In this document: positions 42,248-52,500 of the stretch, in pieces
Position numbering within the stretch: the first letter of the stretch is position 1
Layout of the letters: every line of letters begins with the position of its first letter
DNA from: Kitasatospora setae KM-6054
GTDB taxonomy: Bacteria; Actinomycetota; Actinomycetes; Streptomycetales; Streptomycetaceae
Direction: 5' to 3'
DNA length: 64,000 bases
NCBI RefSeq assembly: GCF_000269985.1
Contig: NC_016109.1
Coordinates: forward strand, 2,728,001-2,792,000
Position numbers and translations under genes: made by a program
Notes under the pieces: generated by a model
What the model saw: only the letters and a program-made list of their open reading frames with translations
The model's database searches: none
What the model was told of the DNA's origin: nothing

Positions 42248-43270
42248 TCAGAGCTCGCGGGCGTCCGAGGTCGAGCCCATGTCGGCGTAGCGGCCGCCCG
42301 CGACCCGGGCCGCGATCGGCTCCAGCTCGGCCAGCTCCTCCTTGTCGAGCACCAGCCGGGTCGCGCCCAGGTTCTCCTCCAGCCGGCTCCGCTTGCGGGT
42401 GCCGGGGATCGGCACCACCGCGGTCAGGCCGTGCGCCTCGGCGCGCTGCCCCAGCCAGGCCAGCGCGACCTGCGCGGCGGTGGCGCCGCGGCGCTCCGCG
42501 ATCGCCCGGATCGGGGCGACCAGCGCGGCGTTCCCGACCGCGTTCTCGCCGGTGAACTGCGGCAGGTGGCGGCGGTAGTCGCCGGCGTCCAGCTGCCCGG
42601 CGTCGGCGAACGCCCCGGTCAGGAAGCCGCGGCCGAGCGGCGAGTACGGCACCAGCGCGACGCCCAGCTCGGCCGCGGCCGGGACGGCGCTGCGCTCCAC
42701 GCTGCGGGCGAAGATCGACCACTCGGACTGCAGCGCGGTGATCGGGTGCACCGCGTGCGCCTCCCGCAGCTCCGGGCCGGTCACCTCGGACAGGCCCAGG
42801 TAGCGCACCTTCCCGGCCTCGACCAGCTCGGCCATCGCGCCGACCGACTCGGCCAGCGGCACGTTCGGGTCGCGGCGGTGCATGTAGTAGAGGTCGATCA
42901 CGTCGACCCCGAGGCGGGCCAGCGAGGCGTCCACCGCCCGCCGGATGTACGCCGGGTCGTTGTTGATGCCCCGGTACGCGGGGTCGTCGGCGCGCCGCTC
43001 GATGGCGAACTTGGTGGCCAGCACGACCTGCTCGCGGTGGGCCCGGACGAACGGGCCGATCAGCTCCTCGTTGGCGCCCGAGCCGTAGATGTCGGCGGTG
43101 TCGAACAGGGTCACGCCCAGTTCGAGCGCCCGCTCCAGGGTGGCCAGCGCCTCGCCGGTGTCGGTCGGGCCGTAGAACTCGCTCATCCCCATGCACCCCA
43201 GGCCCTGCACGCCCACGACCGGGCCGTGGCCGCCGAGCCGGGTGGTCTCGATGCTGCTGTCGCTGCTCAT
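42248..43270 (-). CDS. Aldo/keto reductase
   Basis: The 340-residue TIM-barrel product has the AKR catalytic tetrad. Asp57 and Tyr62 lie in LFDTADIYGSGANE, Lys in LATKFAIE and His in LYYMHRRDP. The NADPH-binding end PIPGTRKRSRLEENLGA is complete. It is of the AKR13-like class that reduces aldehydes and ketones. Its ATG overlaps the stop of the MerR gene upstream (ATGA), so MerR-AKR form a two-gene operon typical of an inducible reductase. Confidence 0.93.
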   Translation of the reverse strand: MSSDSSIETTRLGGHGPVVGVQGLGCMGMSEFYGPTDTGEALATLERALELGVTLFDTADIYGSGANEELIGPFVRAHREQVVLATKFAIERRADDPAYRGINNDPAYIRRAVDASLARLGVDVIDLYYMHRRDPNVPLAESVGAMAELVEAGKVRYLGLSEVTGPELREAHAVHPITALQSEWSIFARSVERSAVPAAAELGVALVPYSPLGRGFLTGAFADAGQLDAGDYRRHLPQFTGENAVGNAALVAPIRAIAERRGATAAQVALAWLGQRAEAHGLTAVVPIPGTRKRSRLEENLGATRLVLDKEELAELEPIAARVAGGRYADMGSTSDAREL

Positions 43271-43815
43271 GCGCTCTTCCTGTCCTGTGCCGGGTGTTCC
43301 GCTGTCGGGTGTTCCGCTGTCGGGTGTTCCGCTGCCGGGTGGCCGGCCGTCCGGCCGCCGGGGAGCCCCCCGTCGGGGAGCCGGGCGTCGAGTTCGTCGT
43401 AGTGGTCGATCTTCTTGTCGATCGCGGCGAGCGTGGCGTGCAGGTCGGCGAGCCGCTGGCGCACCTCGGTGCGGTGCGCGACCAGCAGGTCCCGCCGCTC
43501 GGCCCGGGTGCCGTCCCCGGCCCGGAGCAGTTCGACGTACCGGACCATGTCGGCCACCGGCATGCCGGTCAGCCGCAGCTTGGTCAGGAACGCCAGCCGG
43601 GCGAGGTCGGCGTCGGTGTAGCGGCGCTGCCCGGCGTGCGAGCGGTCGACCGGCTCCAGCAGGCCGATCCGCTCGTACCAGCGCAGCGTGTGCGCGCTCA
43701 GCCCGCTGATCGCGGAGACCTCGCCGATGCTGTGCCGGGGCGTCAGGTCCGGTACGGCGACCGGGTGTCGGAACGCCTCCTCGCACGCCGGCACCTGCTC
43801 CGCGGCCTCTGCCAT
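43267..43815 (-). CDS. MerR-family regulator
   Basis: The 182-residue product has an extra ~27-residue N-terminal arm. The MerR winged helix-turn-helix follows (HSIGEVSAISGLSAHTLRWY and YERIGLLEPVDR, GQRRYTDADLARLAFLTKLR) and then a dimerisation coiled coil. No metal-binding cysteines are present, so it likely senses an organic compound. The last 25 residues contain AEHPTAEHPTAEHP encoded by a 15-bp tandem repeat. It probably controls its own operon with the aldo/keto reductase. Confidence 0.92.
   Translation of the reverse strand: MAEAAEQVPACEEAFRHPVAVPDLTPRHSIGEVSAISGLSAHTLRWYERIGLLEPVDRSHAGQRRYTDADLARLAFLTKLRLTGMPVADMVRYVELLRAGDGTRAERRDLLVAHRTEVRQRLADLHATLAAIDKKIDHYDELDARLPDGGLPGGRTAGHPAAEHPTAEHPTAEHPAQDRKSA
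43299..43343. repeat. 15-bp tandem repeat at the 3' end of the MerR gene
   Basis: Three copies of cgggtgttccgctgt, the last with one change, encode TAEHP repeats. The unit keeps the frame, so copy number could vary without harm. Confidence 0.75.
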
Positions 43816-43933
43816 GGTTCCGCTCTCCCGTCTCGACGACACCGACGACGCTACCGACTTGGAGTGCGCTCGAAGCAAGCCCGGCACGCCACCGCCCCGC
43901 CCCGGCCCGCCCCGGCTGGATAGAGTGCGGCCC

Positions 43934-44764
43934 ATGCAGAGCTTGCGGATGATCGAGGACTGGCCGGTACCCCACGCCGCGGCGGCGGTGGTCCGCGGGA
44001 GCGACGGCGCGCTGCTGGGCGCGCACGGCCCGCAGGACCACCTGTTCCCGCTCGCCTCGGTGACCAAGCTGCTCAGCGCGTACGCCGTGCTGGTCGCCGT
44101 CGAGGAGGGCGTCTTCGAGCTGGACGACCCGGCCGGGCCGGCCGGGTCCACCGTCCGCCACCTGCTGGCGCACACCTCGGGCCTGGCCTTCGACGAGCAC
44201 CGGGTGATGGCCGAGCCCGGCAACCGGCGGCTCTACTCGAACGCCGGCTTCGACGTGCTGGCCGCCGCCCTGGAGAGCGCCTCCGGCATCCCGTTCGCCC
44301 GGTACGCCGCCGAGGCCGTCTTCCAGCCGCTCGGCATGCACGCCACCCTGATCAACACCGCGCACCGCGCGCCGGCCGGCGCGGGCGGCCTCTCCACCGC
44401 CGCCGACCTGGCCCGGTTCGCCGCCGAGCTGCAGTCCCCCAAGCTGCTCGACCCGGCCACCGTGCGCGCCGCGACCCGCGAGGTCGCCTTCCCCGGCACC
44501 AGCGGCGTGCTGCCCGGCTTCGGCCACCGCCGCCCCAACGACTGGGGCCTGGGCTTCGAGATCCGCGACCACAAGGCCCCGCACTGGACCGGCACCGCCA
44601 ACTCCCCCGGCACCTTCGGCCACTTCGGCCAGTCCGGCACCTTCCTCTGGGTCGACCCGGAGGCCGGTCTCGCCTGCCTCGCCCTCACCGACCGCGACTT
44701 CGGCCCCTGGGCGGCCGAGGTCTGGCCGCGGTTGGGCGACGCGGTCCTCGCCGAAGCGGCGTAG
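43934..44764 (+). CDS. Serine hydrolase, class C beta-lactamase family
   Basis: The 276-residue product has the active-site SxxK motif in LASVTKLL (Ser42, Lys45) and the YxN motif in RLYSNAGFD. A late HxG-like FGHFGQSG stretch completes the fold. It has no signal peptide, so it is a cytosolic esterase or peptidase-like member of the family rather than a resistance beta-lactamase. It is divergent from the MerR gene and convergent with the pirin gene. Confidence 0.9.
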   Translation: MQSLRMIEDWPVPHAAAAVVRGSDGALLGAHGPQDHLFPLASVTKLLSAYAVLVAVEEGVFELDDPAGPAGSTVRHLLAHTSGLAFDEHRVMAEPGNRRLYSNAGFDVLAAALESASGIPFARYAAEAVFQPLGMHATLINTAHRAPAGAGGLSTAADLARFAAELQSPKLLDPATVRAATREVAFPGTSGVLPGFGHRRPNDWGLGFEIRDHKAPHWTGTANSPGTFGHFGQSGTFLWVDPEAGLACLALTDRDFGPWAAEVWPRLGDAVLAEAA

Positions 44765-44782
44765 CGCGCGGCGCGCCCCGGC

Positions 44783-45613
44783 TCAGCCGTACCGCACCGG
44801 CGTGTGCATCTCCCAGAGCAGCAGCTCGACCCCGTCCGGCCCGGCGGTCGGGTCCGCGAACGCGTCGCCGGTGATCCGGACGGAGTCGCCGGGCCCCGCC
44901 GAGCGGCCGCCGCCCTGCGGGCCGGGGACGGTGCGGTAGCCGACCGATCCGGCGACGACGTGCGCGTAGCGGAAGGGCGCCGCGGGCAGGTCGGGCAGCG
45001 GCATCCAGGCGGGGGCCCGGACCAGCCAGAGCGCGGCGTCGCCGCGGCGCAGCCGGGGCGCCCGGTCGGCGTCGGCGTCCCGCCCGGAGGCCAGCAGGTG
45101 CAGGCCCTCGCCGTCGGGGACGGTGCGCAGGCCGAGGCCGGGCGCGGCGCCGTACGCGTCGGGCTGCAGCCACATCTGGACGAAGCGGACCGGTTCGGCG
45201 GCCCCGCCGACGTTGCGCTCGGTGTGGGTGACGCCGCTGCCGGTGGACTGCACCTGGACGGTGCCGGGCCGCAGCACGCCGGCGTGGCCCGCGTCGTCGC
45301 GGTGGGCGAGGGCGCCGGAGAGCACCCAGGTGACGATCTCGGTCTCGCTGTGCCGGTGCGCCTCGTAGCCGGCGCCGGGGGCCAGGGTCTCCTCGTTGCA
45401 GGCGAGCAGCGCGCCGAAGGAGGTGTTCCGCGGGTCGTAGTGGCCGGCGAAGGAGAAGGCGTGCCGGGTGGTGACGCCTTCGGCGGGTTCCGACAGGTAG
45501 CGCTCGGCGGTGCGCCGGAGGTCGGCACGGCCGCGCTCCTTGCGGCCCGGCCCGGACGCCGGTTCGACGGTTTCGTACGCCTGCCCGTCCTGGGGCGGAA
45601 GTTCCACGCTCAC
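44783..45613 (-). CDS. Pirin-family bicupin protein
   Basis: The 276-residue product has the pirin N-terminal cupin with metal-binding FAGHYDPRNTSFG and EAHRHSETEIVTWVLSG (His-x-His and Glu), then HTERNVGG. A second cupin is marked by RYAHVVAGSV and VELLLWEM. Pirins bind iron; some are quercetinases or regulators of acyl-CoA metabolism, and in S. coelicolor one affects acetyl-CoA/beta-oxidation balance. The GTG start at 45613 has no clear ribosome site. It is divergent from fasR. Confidence 0.85.
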   Translation of the reverse strand: MSVELPPQDGQAYETVEPASGPGRKERGRADLRRTAERYLSEPAEGVTTRHAFSFAGHYDPRNTSFGALLACNEETLAPGAGYEAHRHSETEIVTWVLSGALAHRDDAGHAGVLRPGTVQVQSTGSGVTHTERNVGGAAEPVRFVQMWLQPDAYGAAPGLGLRTVPDGEGLHLLASGRDADADRAPRLRRGDAALWLVRAPAWMPLPDLPAAPFRYAHVVAGSVGYRTVPGPQGGGRSAGPGDSVRITGDAFADPTAGPDGVELLLWEMHTPVRYG

Positions 45614-45704
45614 GGGCACCACGGTAGCCGGTGTGACGGGTGCCACCGGCCGACATCGGTCCCGGTGTGCACGAGCACCCTCCGGCGTGAGGCAGGCTAG
45701 TGCC

Positions 45705-47066
45705 GTGCCATCCGCCTCAGCGAAACCCGACAAGCCCTCCGACCGGGCGTCCGACGCGCGCGCCTCCTCCGAGCGGCCCGAGCGGCCCGCCGAGAAGGCC
45801 GCGGAGAAGAAGCCCGCCCGGCGCCCGGCCGCGGCGAACCGCCCCGCGGGGGTGCCGGGCCGGGGGCGGATGACGGCCGAGGAGCGGCGGCTGGCCGCCG
45901 AGCGGGCGGAGCTGCGGGCGGCGACGCTGAAGCGGCTGGAGAAGTCGGCGGGCAAGCTGGCGTCCGCGGCGATCGCCCGGATGGACGACCAACTGGCCTG
46001 GTACCGGCGGATGCCGCCGGAGCACCGCTCGTGGATCGGCCTGGTCGCGCAGGCGGGCATCGCGGCGTTCACCGAGTGGTACCGGCACCCGGAGGCGCCG
46101 CAGGCGATCTCCACGGACGTGTTCGGCACCGCCCCGCGCGAGCTGACCCGGGCGATCACGCTGCGGCAGACCGTGGAGCTGATCCGCACCACCATCGAGG
46201 TGATGGAGGAGGCCATCGAGGAGGTGGCCGCGCCCGGCGACGAGGCGGGCATGCGCGAGTCGGTGCTGGTCTACGCCCGGGAGATCGCGTTCGCCACCGC
46301 CCAGGTGTACGCGCAGGCCGCCGAGGCGCGCGGCGCGTGGGACGCCCGGCTGGAGGCGCTGGTGGTCAACTCGCTGCTGTCCGGCGACGCCGACGAGGGC
46401 GTGCTGTCGCGGGCGGCGGCGCTCGGCTGGGGGCAGCCCAGCCAGGTGCGGGTGGTGATGGGCAGCGCCCCGGACGGGGACAGCGAGCTGGTGGTGGAGG
46501 CGATCCGGCGCGCGGCCCGGTACGCCAAGCTGCACGTGCTGACCGGAGTGCTGGGCCGCCGGCTGGTGGTGGTGGTCGGCGGTGACAAGGAGCCGGTGCA
46601 CGCGGCCCGGGCGCTGATCGGGCAGTTCGCGCCGGGCCCGGTGGTGGTCGGTCCGACGGTCGGCGACCTGCTGTCGGCGACCCGGTCGGCGCACGCCGCC
46701 GCGCAGGGCCTGAAGGCGTGCGCGGCCTGGCCGGACGCGCCCCGCCCGGTGCTGGCCGACGACCTGCTGCCGGAACGGGCGCTGGCGGGCGACGAAGTGG
46801 CGCGCCGTCAGCTGGTGGAGGAGATCTACACACCCCTGGAGGAGGCCGGCTCGGCCCTGCTGGAGACGCTGAGCGTCTACCTGGAGCAGGCCTCCTCGCT
46901 GGAGGGCGCCGCCCGGATGCTCTTCGTTCACCCGAATACCGTGCGCTACCGGCTGCGTCGTGTGACAGACGTCACCGGCTATGCTCCGTCGGACGTGCGT
47001 TCGGCCTTCACCCTGCGCATCGCCCTTGCTCTGGGACGTCTCGGTTCCGGGTCCGACCAGGGGTGA
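45705..47066 (+). CDS. fasR: PucR-type activator of the fatty-acid synthase operon (FasR-like)
   Basis: The 453-residue product has a disordered charged N-terminus (1-65), a central GGDEF-like/helical region, and a PucR C-terminal helix-turn-helix: LSVYLEQASSLEGAARMLFVHPNTVRYRLRRVTDVTGY. It lies directly upstream of fabD in the same direction, the position of FasR in S. coelicolor, which activates fabD-fabH-acpP-fabF. The assignment rests on this synteny and the domain. The GTG start at 45705 is the first good codon. Confidence 0.9.
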   Translation: MPSASAKPDKPSDRASDARASSERPERPAEKAAEKKPARRPAAANRPAGVPGRGRMTAEERRLAAERAELRAATLKRLEKSAGKLASAAIARMDDQLAWYRRMPPEHRSWIGLVAQAGIAAFTEWYRHPEAPQAISTDVFGTAPRELTRAITLRQTVELIRTTIEVMEEAIEEVAAPGDEAGMRESVLVYAREIAFATAQVYAQAAEARGAWDARLEALVVNSLLSGDADEGVLSRAAALGWGQPSQVRVVMGSAPDGDSELVVEAIRRAARYAKLHVLTGVLGRRLVVVVGGDKEPVHAARALIGQFAPGPVVVGPTVGDLLSATRSAHAAAQGLKACAAWPDAPRPVLADDLLPERALAGDEVARRQLVEEIYTPLEEAGSALLETLSVYLEQASSLEGAARMLFVHPNTVRYRLRRVTDVTGYAPSDVRSAFTLRIALALGRLGSGSDQG

Positions 47067-47156
47067 CCCGACTGTAGGGAATCCACAAGCCGACGTGCTT
47101 TTCTTCGTCATCGTCGCCTACCCGCCCCCGGGTGTCCGGCGAGAGAGGGTTGAACC

Positions 47157-48095
47157 GTGCTCGTTATCGTCGCCCCTGGACAGGGTGCCCAGACCCCCGG
47201 CTTCCTCAACCCCTGGCTCGAACTGGACGGCGCCGCCGACCGGCTCCGCCAGTGGTCGGAGACGGCCGGCCTCGACCTGCTGCACGCCGGCACCGGGGCC
47301 TCCGAGGAGGAGATCAAGGACACCGCCGTCGCCCAGCCGCTGCTGGTCGCCGCCGGCCTGGTGACCGCCGCCGCGCTGTTCCCGCAGGGCCTGACCGGCA
47401 CCGTGGGCGCGGTGGCCGGCCACAGCGTCGGCGAGATCACCGCCGCGGCGCTGGCCGGCGTGCTGTCCGAGCAGGACGCGCTGAACTTCGTCCGCGAGCG
47501 CAGCCTGGGCATGGCGGAGGCCGCCGCGGCCACCGCGACCGGCATGACCGCGGTGCTCGGCGGCGACCAGGAGGCCGTGCTCGCCAAGCTCGCCGAGCAC
47601 GGCGTGACCGCGGCGAACAACAACGGCGGCGGCCAGCTGGTCGCGGCCGGCACGCTGGAGCAGCTGGCCGCGCTGAAGGCGGACCCGCCGGCCGGCGCGC
47701 GGCTGATCCCGCTGAAGGTCGCGGGCGCGTTCCACACCGCGCACATGGGCCCGGGCGTGGTCCGGCTGGAGAAGCTGGCGCCGACCCTCGCGGTCGCCGA
47801 CCCGGCCCTCACCTACCTGTCGAACCGGGACGGCGAGCCGGTCGGCTCCGGCGCCGAGGTGCTCGCCCGGCTGGTCTCGCAGGTCTCCAACCCGGTCCGC
47901 TGGGACCTCTGCATGGAGACCCTGCAGCGGATCGGCGCGACCGCCGTGATCGAGCTGTCCCCCGCCGGGACGCTCACCAACCTGGTCAAGCGCAACGTCA
48001 AGGGCGTCGCCACGCTGGCCCTGAAGACCCCCGCCGACCTCGACAAGGCCCGCGCGCTCGTGGCCGAGCACGGCAGCCAGGAGGCGACCGCATGA
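47157..48095 (+). CDS. fabD: Malonyl-CoA:ACP transacylase
   Basis: The 312-residue product has GQGAQTPG near the N-terminus, the nucleophile motif GHSVGE with Ser90, the downstream Arg in FVRERS and the catalytic His in GAFHTAHM. It charges ACP with malonate for type II fatty-acid synthesis, and in streptomycetes also for polyketide synthesis. GTG 47157 follows GAGAGAGG. It overlaps fabH by 4 bp (ATGA). Confidence 0.97.
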   Translation: MLVIVAPGQGAQTPGFLNPWLELDGAADRLRQWSETAGLDLLHAGTGASEEEIKDTAVAQPLLVAAGLVTAAALFPQGLTGTVGAVAGHSVGEITAAALAGVLSEQDALNFVRERSLGMAEAAAATATGMTAVLGGDQEAVLAKLAEHGVTAANNNGGGQLVAAGTLEQLAALKADPPAGARLIPLKVAGAFHTAHMGPGVVRLEKLAPTLAVADPALTYLSNRDGEPVGSGAEVLARLVSQVSNPVRWDLCMETLQRIGATAVIELSPAGTLTNLVKRNVKGVATLALKTPADLDKARALVAEHGSQEATA

Positions 48096-49120
48096 GCCCG
48101 ACCATCAAGCCGGCCACCGGCGCCCAGCACTCCCGCATCCACGGCGTGGGCGGCTACCGGCCGACCCGGGTGATCCCCAACTCCGAGGTGCTGAACTGGA
48201 TCGACTCCTCGGACGAGTGGATCCGCACCCGCTCCGGCATCGCCGAGCGCCGCTGGGCCGGCCCGGAGGAGACCGTCGCCGAGATGTCGGTGCAGGCGGC
48301 CGGCAAGGCCGTCGCGATGGCCGGGATCCGGCCGGAGCAGATCGGCGGCGTCATCGTGGCGACCGTCTCGCACCTGAAGCAGACCCCGGCGATCGCCACC
48401 GAGATCGCCCAGCGGCTCGGCTGCGGCACCGCCCCGGCGTTCGACATCTCGGCGGCCTGCGCGGGCTTCGGCTACGGCCTGAGCCTGGCCGACGGCATGG
48501 TGCGCGGCGGCAGCGCCGAGTACGTGCTGGTGATCGGCGTGGAGCGGCTGTCCGACCTGACCGACGTCACCGACCGGTCGACCGCGTTCATCTTCGGCGA
48601 CGGCGCGGGCGCCGCGATCGTCGGCCCGTCCGACACCCCCGGCATCGGCAAGGTGATCTGGGGCTCCGACGGCTCGCAGGCCGACGTGATCTCGCAGACC
48701 CAGGCGTGGGACACCGCGTTCGCCAAGCCGGACGCGGTCAACGGCGCCGGTGACGAGACCAAGTGGCCCGCCCTGCGGATGGAGGGCCAGGCGGTCTTCC
48801 GCTGGGCGGTGTACGACATGGCGAAGGTCGCCGAGCAGGCCCTGGAGGCCGCCGGGATCACCGCCGACCAGCTGGGCGCGTTCATCCCGCACCAGGCGAA
48901 CATGCGGATCATCGACGCCATGGTCAAGAAGCTGGACCTGCCCCCGAGCGTCCCGGTGGCCCGCGACATCGCGGAGACCGGCAACACCTCCGCCGCGTCC
49001 ATTCCGCTCGCCATGGAGCGGATGCTGGAGCGCGGCGAGGCCAAGAGCGGCGACCTGGCACTGATCATCGGCTTCGGGGCGGGTCTCGTCTACGCCGCCG
49101 CGGTCGTTACGCTCCCCTAG
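48092..49120 (+). CDS. fabH: Beta-ketoacyl-ACP synthase III
   Basis: The 342-residue product has the KAS III triad: Cys123 in SAACAGFGYGL, His in PHQANMRIID and Asn in ETGNTSAAS. The SDEWIRTRSGI substrate motif is near the N-terminus. It starts fatty-acid chains by condensing an acyl-CoA starter (branched in actinomycetes) with malonyl-ACP. Translationally coupled to fabD. Confidence 0.97.
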   Translation: MSPTIKPATGAQHSRIHGVGGYRPTRVIPNSEVLNWIDSSDEWIRTRSGIAERRWAGPEETVAEMSVQAAGKAVAMAGIRPEQIGGVIVATVSHLKQTPAIATEIAQRLGCGTAPAFDISAACAGFGYGLSLADGMVRGGSAEYVLVIGVERLSDLTDVTDRSTAFIFGDGAGAAIVGPSDTPGIGKVIWGSDGSQADVISQTQAWDTAFAKPDAVNGAGDETKWPALRMEGQAVFRWAVYDMAKVAEQALEAAGITADQLGAFIPHQANMRIIDAMVKKLDLPPSVPVARDIAETGNTSAASIPLAMERMLERGEAKSGDLALIIGFGAGLVYAAAVVTLP

Positions 49121-49201
49121 GCGTTTTTCCCCGTCACACCCCTGTAGAGCGCGTCGGCCCACCGGGCCGCACGCCGTCAACACCGAGAAGGAGCAGCCGA
49201 C

Positions 49202-49444
49202 ATGGCTACCCGCGAAGAGGTTCTCGAAGGTCTCGCCGAGATCGTGAACGAGATCGCCGGCATCCCCACCGAGGACGTCGCCCTCGACAAGTCCTTCACC
49301 GACGACCTGGACGTCGACTCGCTGTCCATGGTCGAGGTCGTCGTCGCCGCCGAGGAGCGCTTCGGCGCGAAGATCCCGGACGACGAGGTCAAGAACCTCA
49401 AGACCGTCGGCGACGCGGTGGACTTCATCGTCGCCAACGTCTGA
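49202..49444 (+). CDS. acpP: Acyl carrier protein
   Basis: The 80-residue acidic product has the phosphopantetheine site DVDSLSMVE with Ser40. It carries growing acyl chains between FabD, FabH, FabF and the reductases. AAGGAG precedes ATG 49202 at the proper distance. Confidence 0.97.
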   Translation: MATREEVLEGLAEIVNEIAGIPTEDVALDKSFTDDLDVDSLSMVEVVVAAEERFGAKIPDDEVKNLKTVGDAVDFIVANV

Positions 49445-49558
49445 CCGGTGTCAGGCTCCCGGCCGGGGCGCGCCCGGCGCGCCCCGGCCGGACCCCCCAC
49501 CTCCCGCTCCTCCGGCCTCCCCGGGTCCTCCCCTCAGATCTGAGAGAAGAAGAAACCA

Positions 49559-50827
<1,269 letters not shown>

Positions 50828-50849
50828 CGCGCCGTCCGCTCCGGGGCAC

Positions 50850-50890
50850 CCGGAAGGGGGTGCGGGGATCCTCCCCGCACCCCCTTCCGG
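50850..50890 (+). terminator. Hairpin terminator of the fab operon
   Basis: A perfect 19-bp inverted repeat (ccggaagggggtgcgggga and its complement) with a 3-base loop lies 22 bp past the fabF stop, between convergent genes. It may also stop DUF3145 transcripts. Confidence 0.9.
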
Positions 50891-50907
50891 CGTCTCCGGA
50901 CCCGGCG

Positions 50908-51402
50908 TCAGACCACCTGGTGCAGCCAGCGCACCGGCGCGCCCTCGCCCGCGTACCGGAACGGCTCCAGCTCGTCGTCCCAGGGCTTGCCGAGCAGCCT
51001 GGAGATCTCCGCCGCCAGGTCGCCGCCCTCGTTGCGGGCGCGCAGCAGGACGGCGCGGAGCCGGTCCTCCGGGATCAGGATGTCGCCGTGGATGCCCGTG
51101 ACGGCGTGGAAGATGCCGAGCGCGGGCGTCGAGGAGTACCGCTCGCCCTCCGCCGTGGCGCAGGGCTCGCTGGTCACCTCGTACCGCATCAGCTGCCAGT
51201 CGCGCAGCGCGGAGGCGAGTTTGGAGGCGGTGCCGGGCTCCCCCTGCCAGGAGAGTTCGGACCGCCAGTGGCCGGGCGCGGCGGGCTGCCTGATCCAGTC
51301 GAGGTTGACCCGGACGCCTAGCACCCCCGCGACCGCCCACTCGACGTGCGGGCACAGCGCGCGCGGCGCGGAGTGGACGTAGAGCACACCACGTGTCGTC
51401 AC
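50908..51402 (-). CDS. DUF3145 domain protein
   Basis: The 164-residue product matches the actinobacterial DUF3145 family. It starts TTRGVLYVHSAPRALCPHVE from GTG 51402 with GGAGG six bases upstream, and contains SELSWQGEPGTASKLASAL, RYEVTSEPC and WDDELEPFRYAGEGAPVRWL. It lies convergent to fabF in many streptomycetes. The function is unknown. Confidence 0.9.
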   Translation of the reverse strand: MTTRGVLYVHSAPRALCPHVEWAVAGVLGVRVNLDWIRQPAAPGHWRSELSWQGEPGTASKLASALRDWQLMRYEVTSEPCATAEGERYSSTPALGIFHAVTGIHGDILIPEDRLRAVLLRARNEGGDLAAEISRLLGKPWDDELEPFRYAGEGAPVRWLHQVV

Positions 51403-51817
51403 CGGGACCTCCTGGCTGTGGACGAGGGTCGCCTTCCCCAGCTGCCTCGCGCCGTCGCCGGTAGGTAGTGACCACTTGCTACCCCGTGAAGCTCGGCTTA
51501 TTCGACATTAGGTCATCAAATCGAGCAAAACGGACAAGCTTTCCCCCCATGCTAGTCGGTTCCTCCGAGAGGTCTACCCCCACAGCGCCCACCTCCCCCG
51601 AACGGCCGCACGCGCGCGCCCCCGCCGGGGATCCCGCTCCGGTGGGGCGCATTGACGGCGCGACAGCCGAGGACGGCGGGGGCGTCCCGCTCCCGCCCTC
51701 GCACGCTGCTCGCCATGGAACATCCAGCACGTGCAGCAGTCGTGGGGGTGAAAGGTTCAGGTTGTCAAATGTTCAGCTAGACTCGAACGCATGGAGCAGC
51801 CGGAGGAGGAGCAGGTC
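51403..51817. other. Divergent region between DUF3145 and the MarR gene
   Basis: 415 bp with an unusually AT-rich patch at 51485-51560 (cgacattaggtcatcaaatc lies here), which suits the DUF3145 promoter. A second patch is at 51755-51780 (gttgtcaaatgttcagctag), just upstream of the MarR gene, where gttcag occurs twice and may be part of an autoregulatory site. No gene is seen. Confidence 0.5.
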
Positions 51818-52270
51818 ATGACGGAGGAGACCGCCGCACCCGTCGACCCGATCACGCTGGAGGTCGTCGACCTGATGGCCCGCCTGGTCGGACTCTTCCA
51901 CCGCGAGTACGAGGAGGCCGCCGCCGCCCGCTCGCTCACCGGCGCCCAGGCCAAGGTGCTGGCGCTGCTGCGGCGCGGGCCGATGCCGATGCGGCACATC
52001 GCGCAGACGCTGTCCTGCGAGCCGTCCAACATCACCGGCATCGTCGACCGGCTGGAGGGCCGGGGCTTCGTCACCCGGGAGTCCGACCCGCAGGACCGCC
52101 GGGTCAAGCTGGTGGTCGCCACCGACGCCGGGCGGTCCGCCTCCACCGAGCTGCGCGAGTCGCTGAACTTCGCCCGCGAGCCGCTGGCCGCCCTCGACGG
52201 CGAGGAACGCGCCCAACTCCGCGACCTGCTGCGCCGGATGCTCGACTCCACCGGCCCCAAGGCCGGCTGA
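51818..52270 (+). CDS. MarR-family transcriptional regulator
   Basis: The 150-residue product has a MarR winged helix-turn-helix: LTGAQAKVLALLRRG, MRHIAQTLSCEPSNITGIVD and LEGRGFVTRESDPQDRRVK with the conserved D-x-R of the wing. Start ATG 51818 with GGAGGAGG eight bases upstream; ATG 51791 is in frame and could be used from a leaderless transcript. No adjacent effector gene identifies the ligand. Confidence 0.9.
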   Translation: MTEETAAPVDPITLEVVDLMARLVGLFHREYEEAAAARSLTGAQAKVLALLRRGPMPMRHIAQTLSCEPSNITGIVDRLEGRGFVTRESDPQDRRVKLVVATDAGRSASTELRESLNFAREPLAALDGEERAQLRDLLRRMLDSTGPKAG

Positions 52271-52500
52271 GCCCGCCCCGCCGCCCCCGGCCACCGCCGT
52301 CCTCCCGTGCGGGGACGGCCCCGTTGACCTGCCCGGTTCCGTCGGTTCGAAAAATCTCTCGAAAAGAATGGTTCGCGTGTAACCATTCCGCGTGCCGGGC
52401 CGTCCAAGTAGTGACGAGAGCCGATCCGCAGTGCCGCGGGTCAGCCGAGTGCCTGCCCTCGGGCACCAGTTGCCGCCGCGCGCAGAGAGACCTCCGACCG

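Noticed and set aside
43934..44764. Antibiotic-resistance beta-lactamase
   Set aside because: It has no signal peptide and the motifs fit the broad serine-hydrolase/esterase group rather than a resistance enzyme.
47067..47156. FasR operator upstream of fabD
   Set aside because: A site is expected there from the S. coelicolor system, but I could not recognise a specific motif with confidence.
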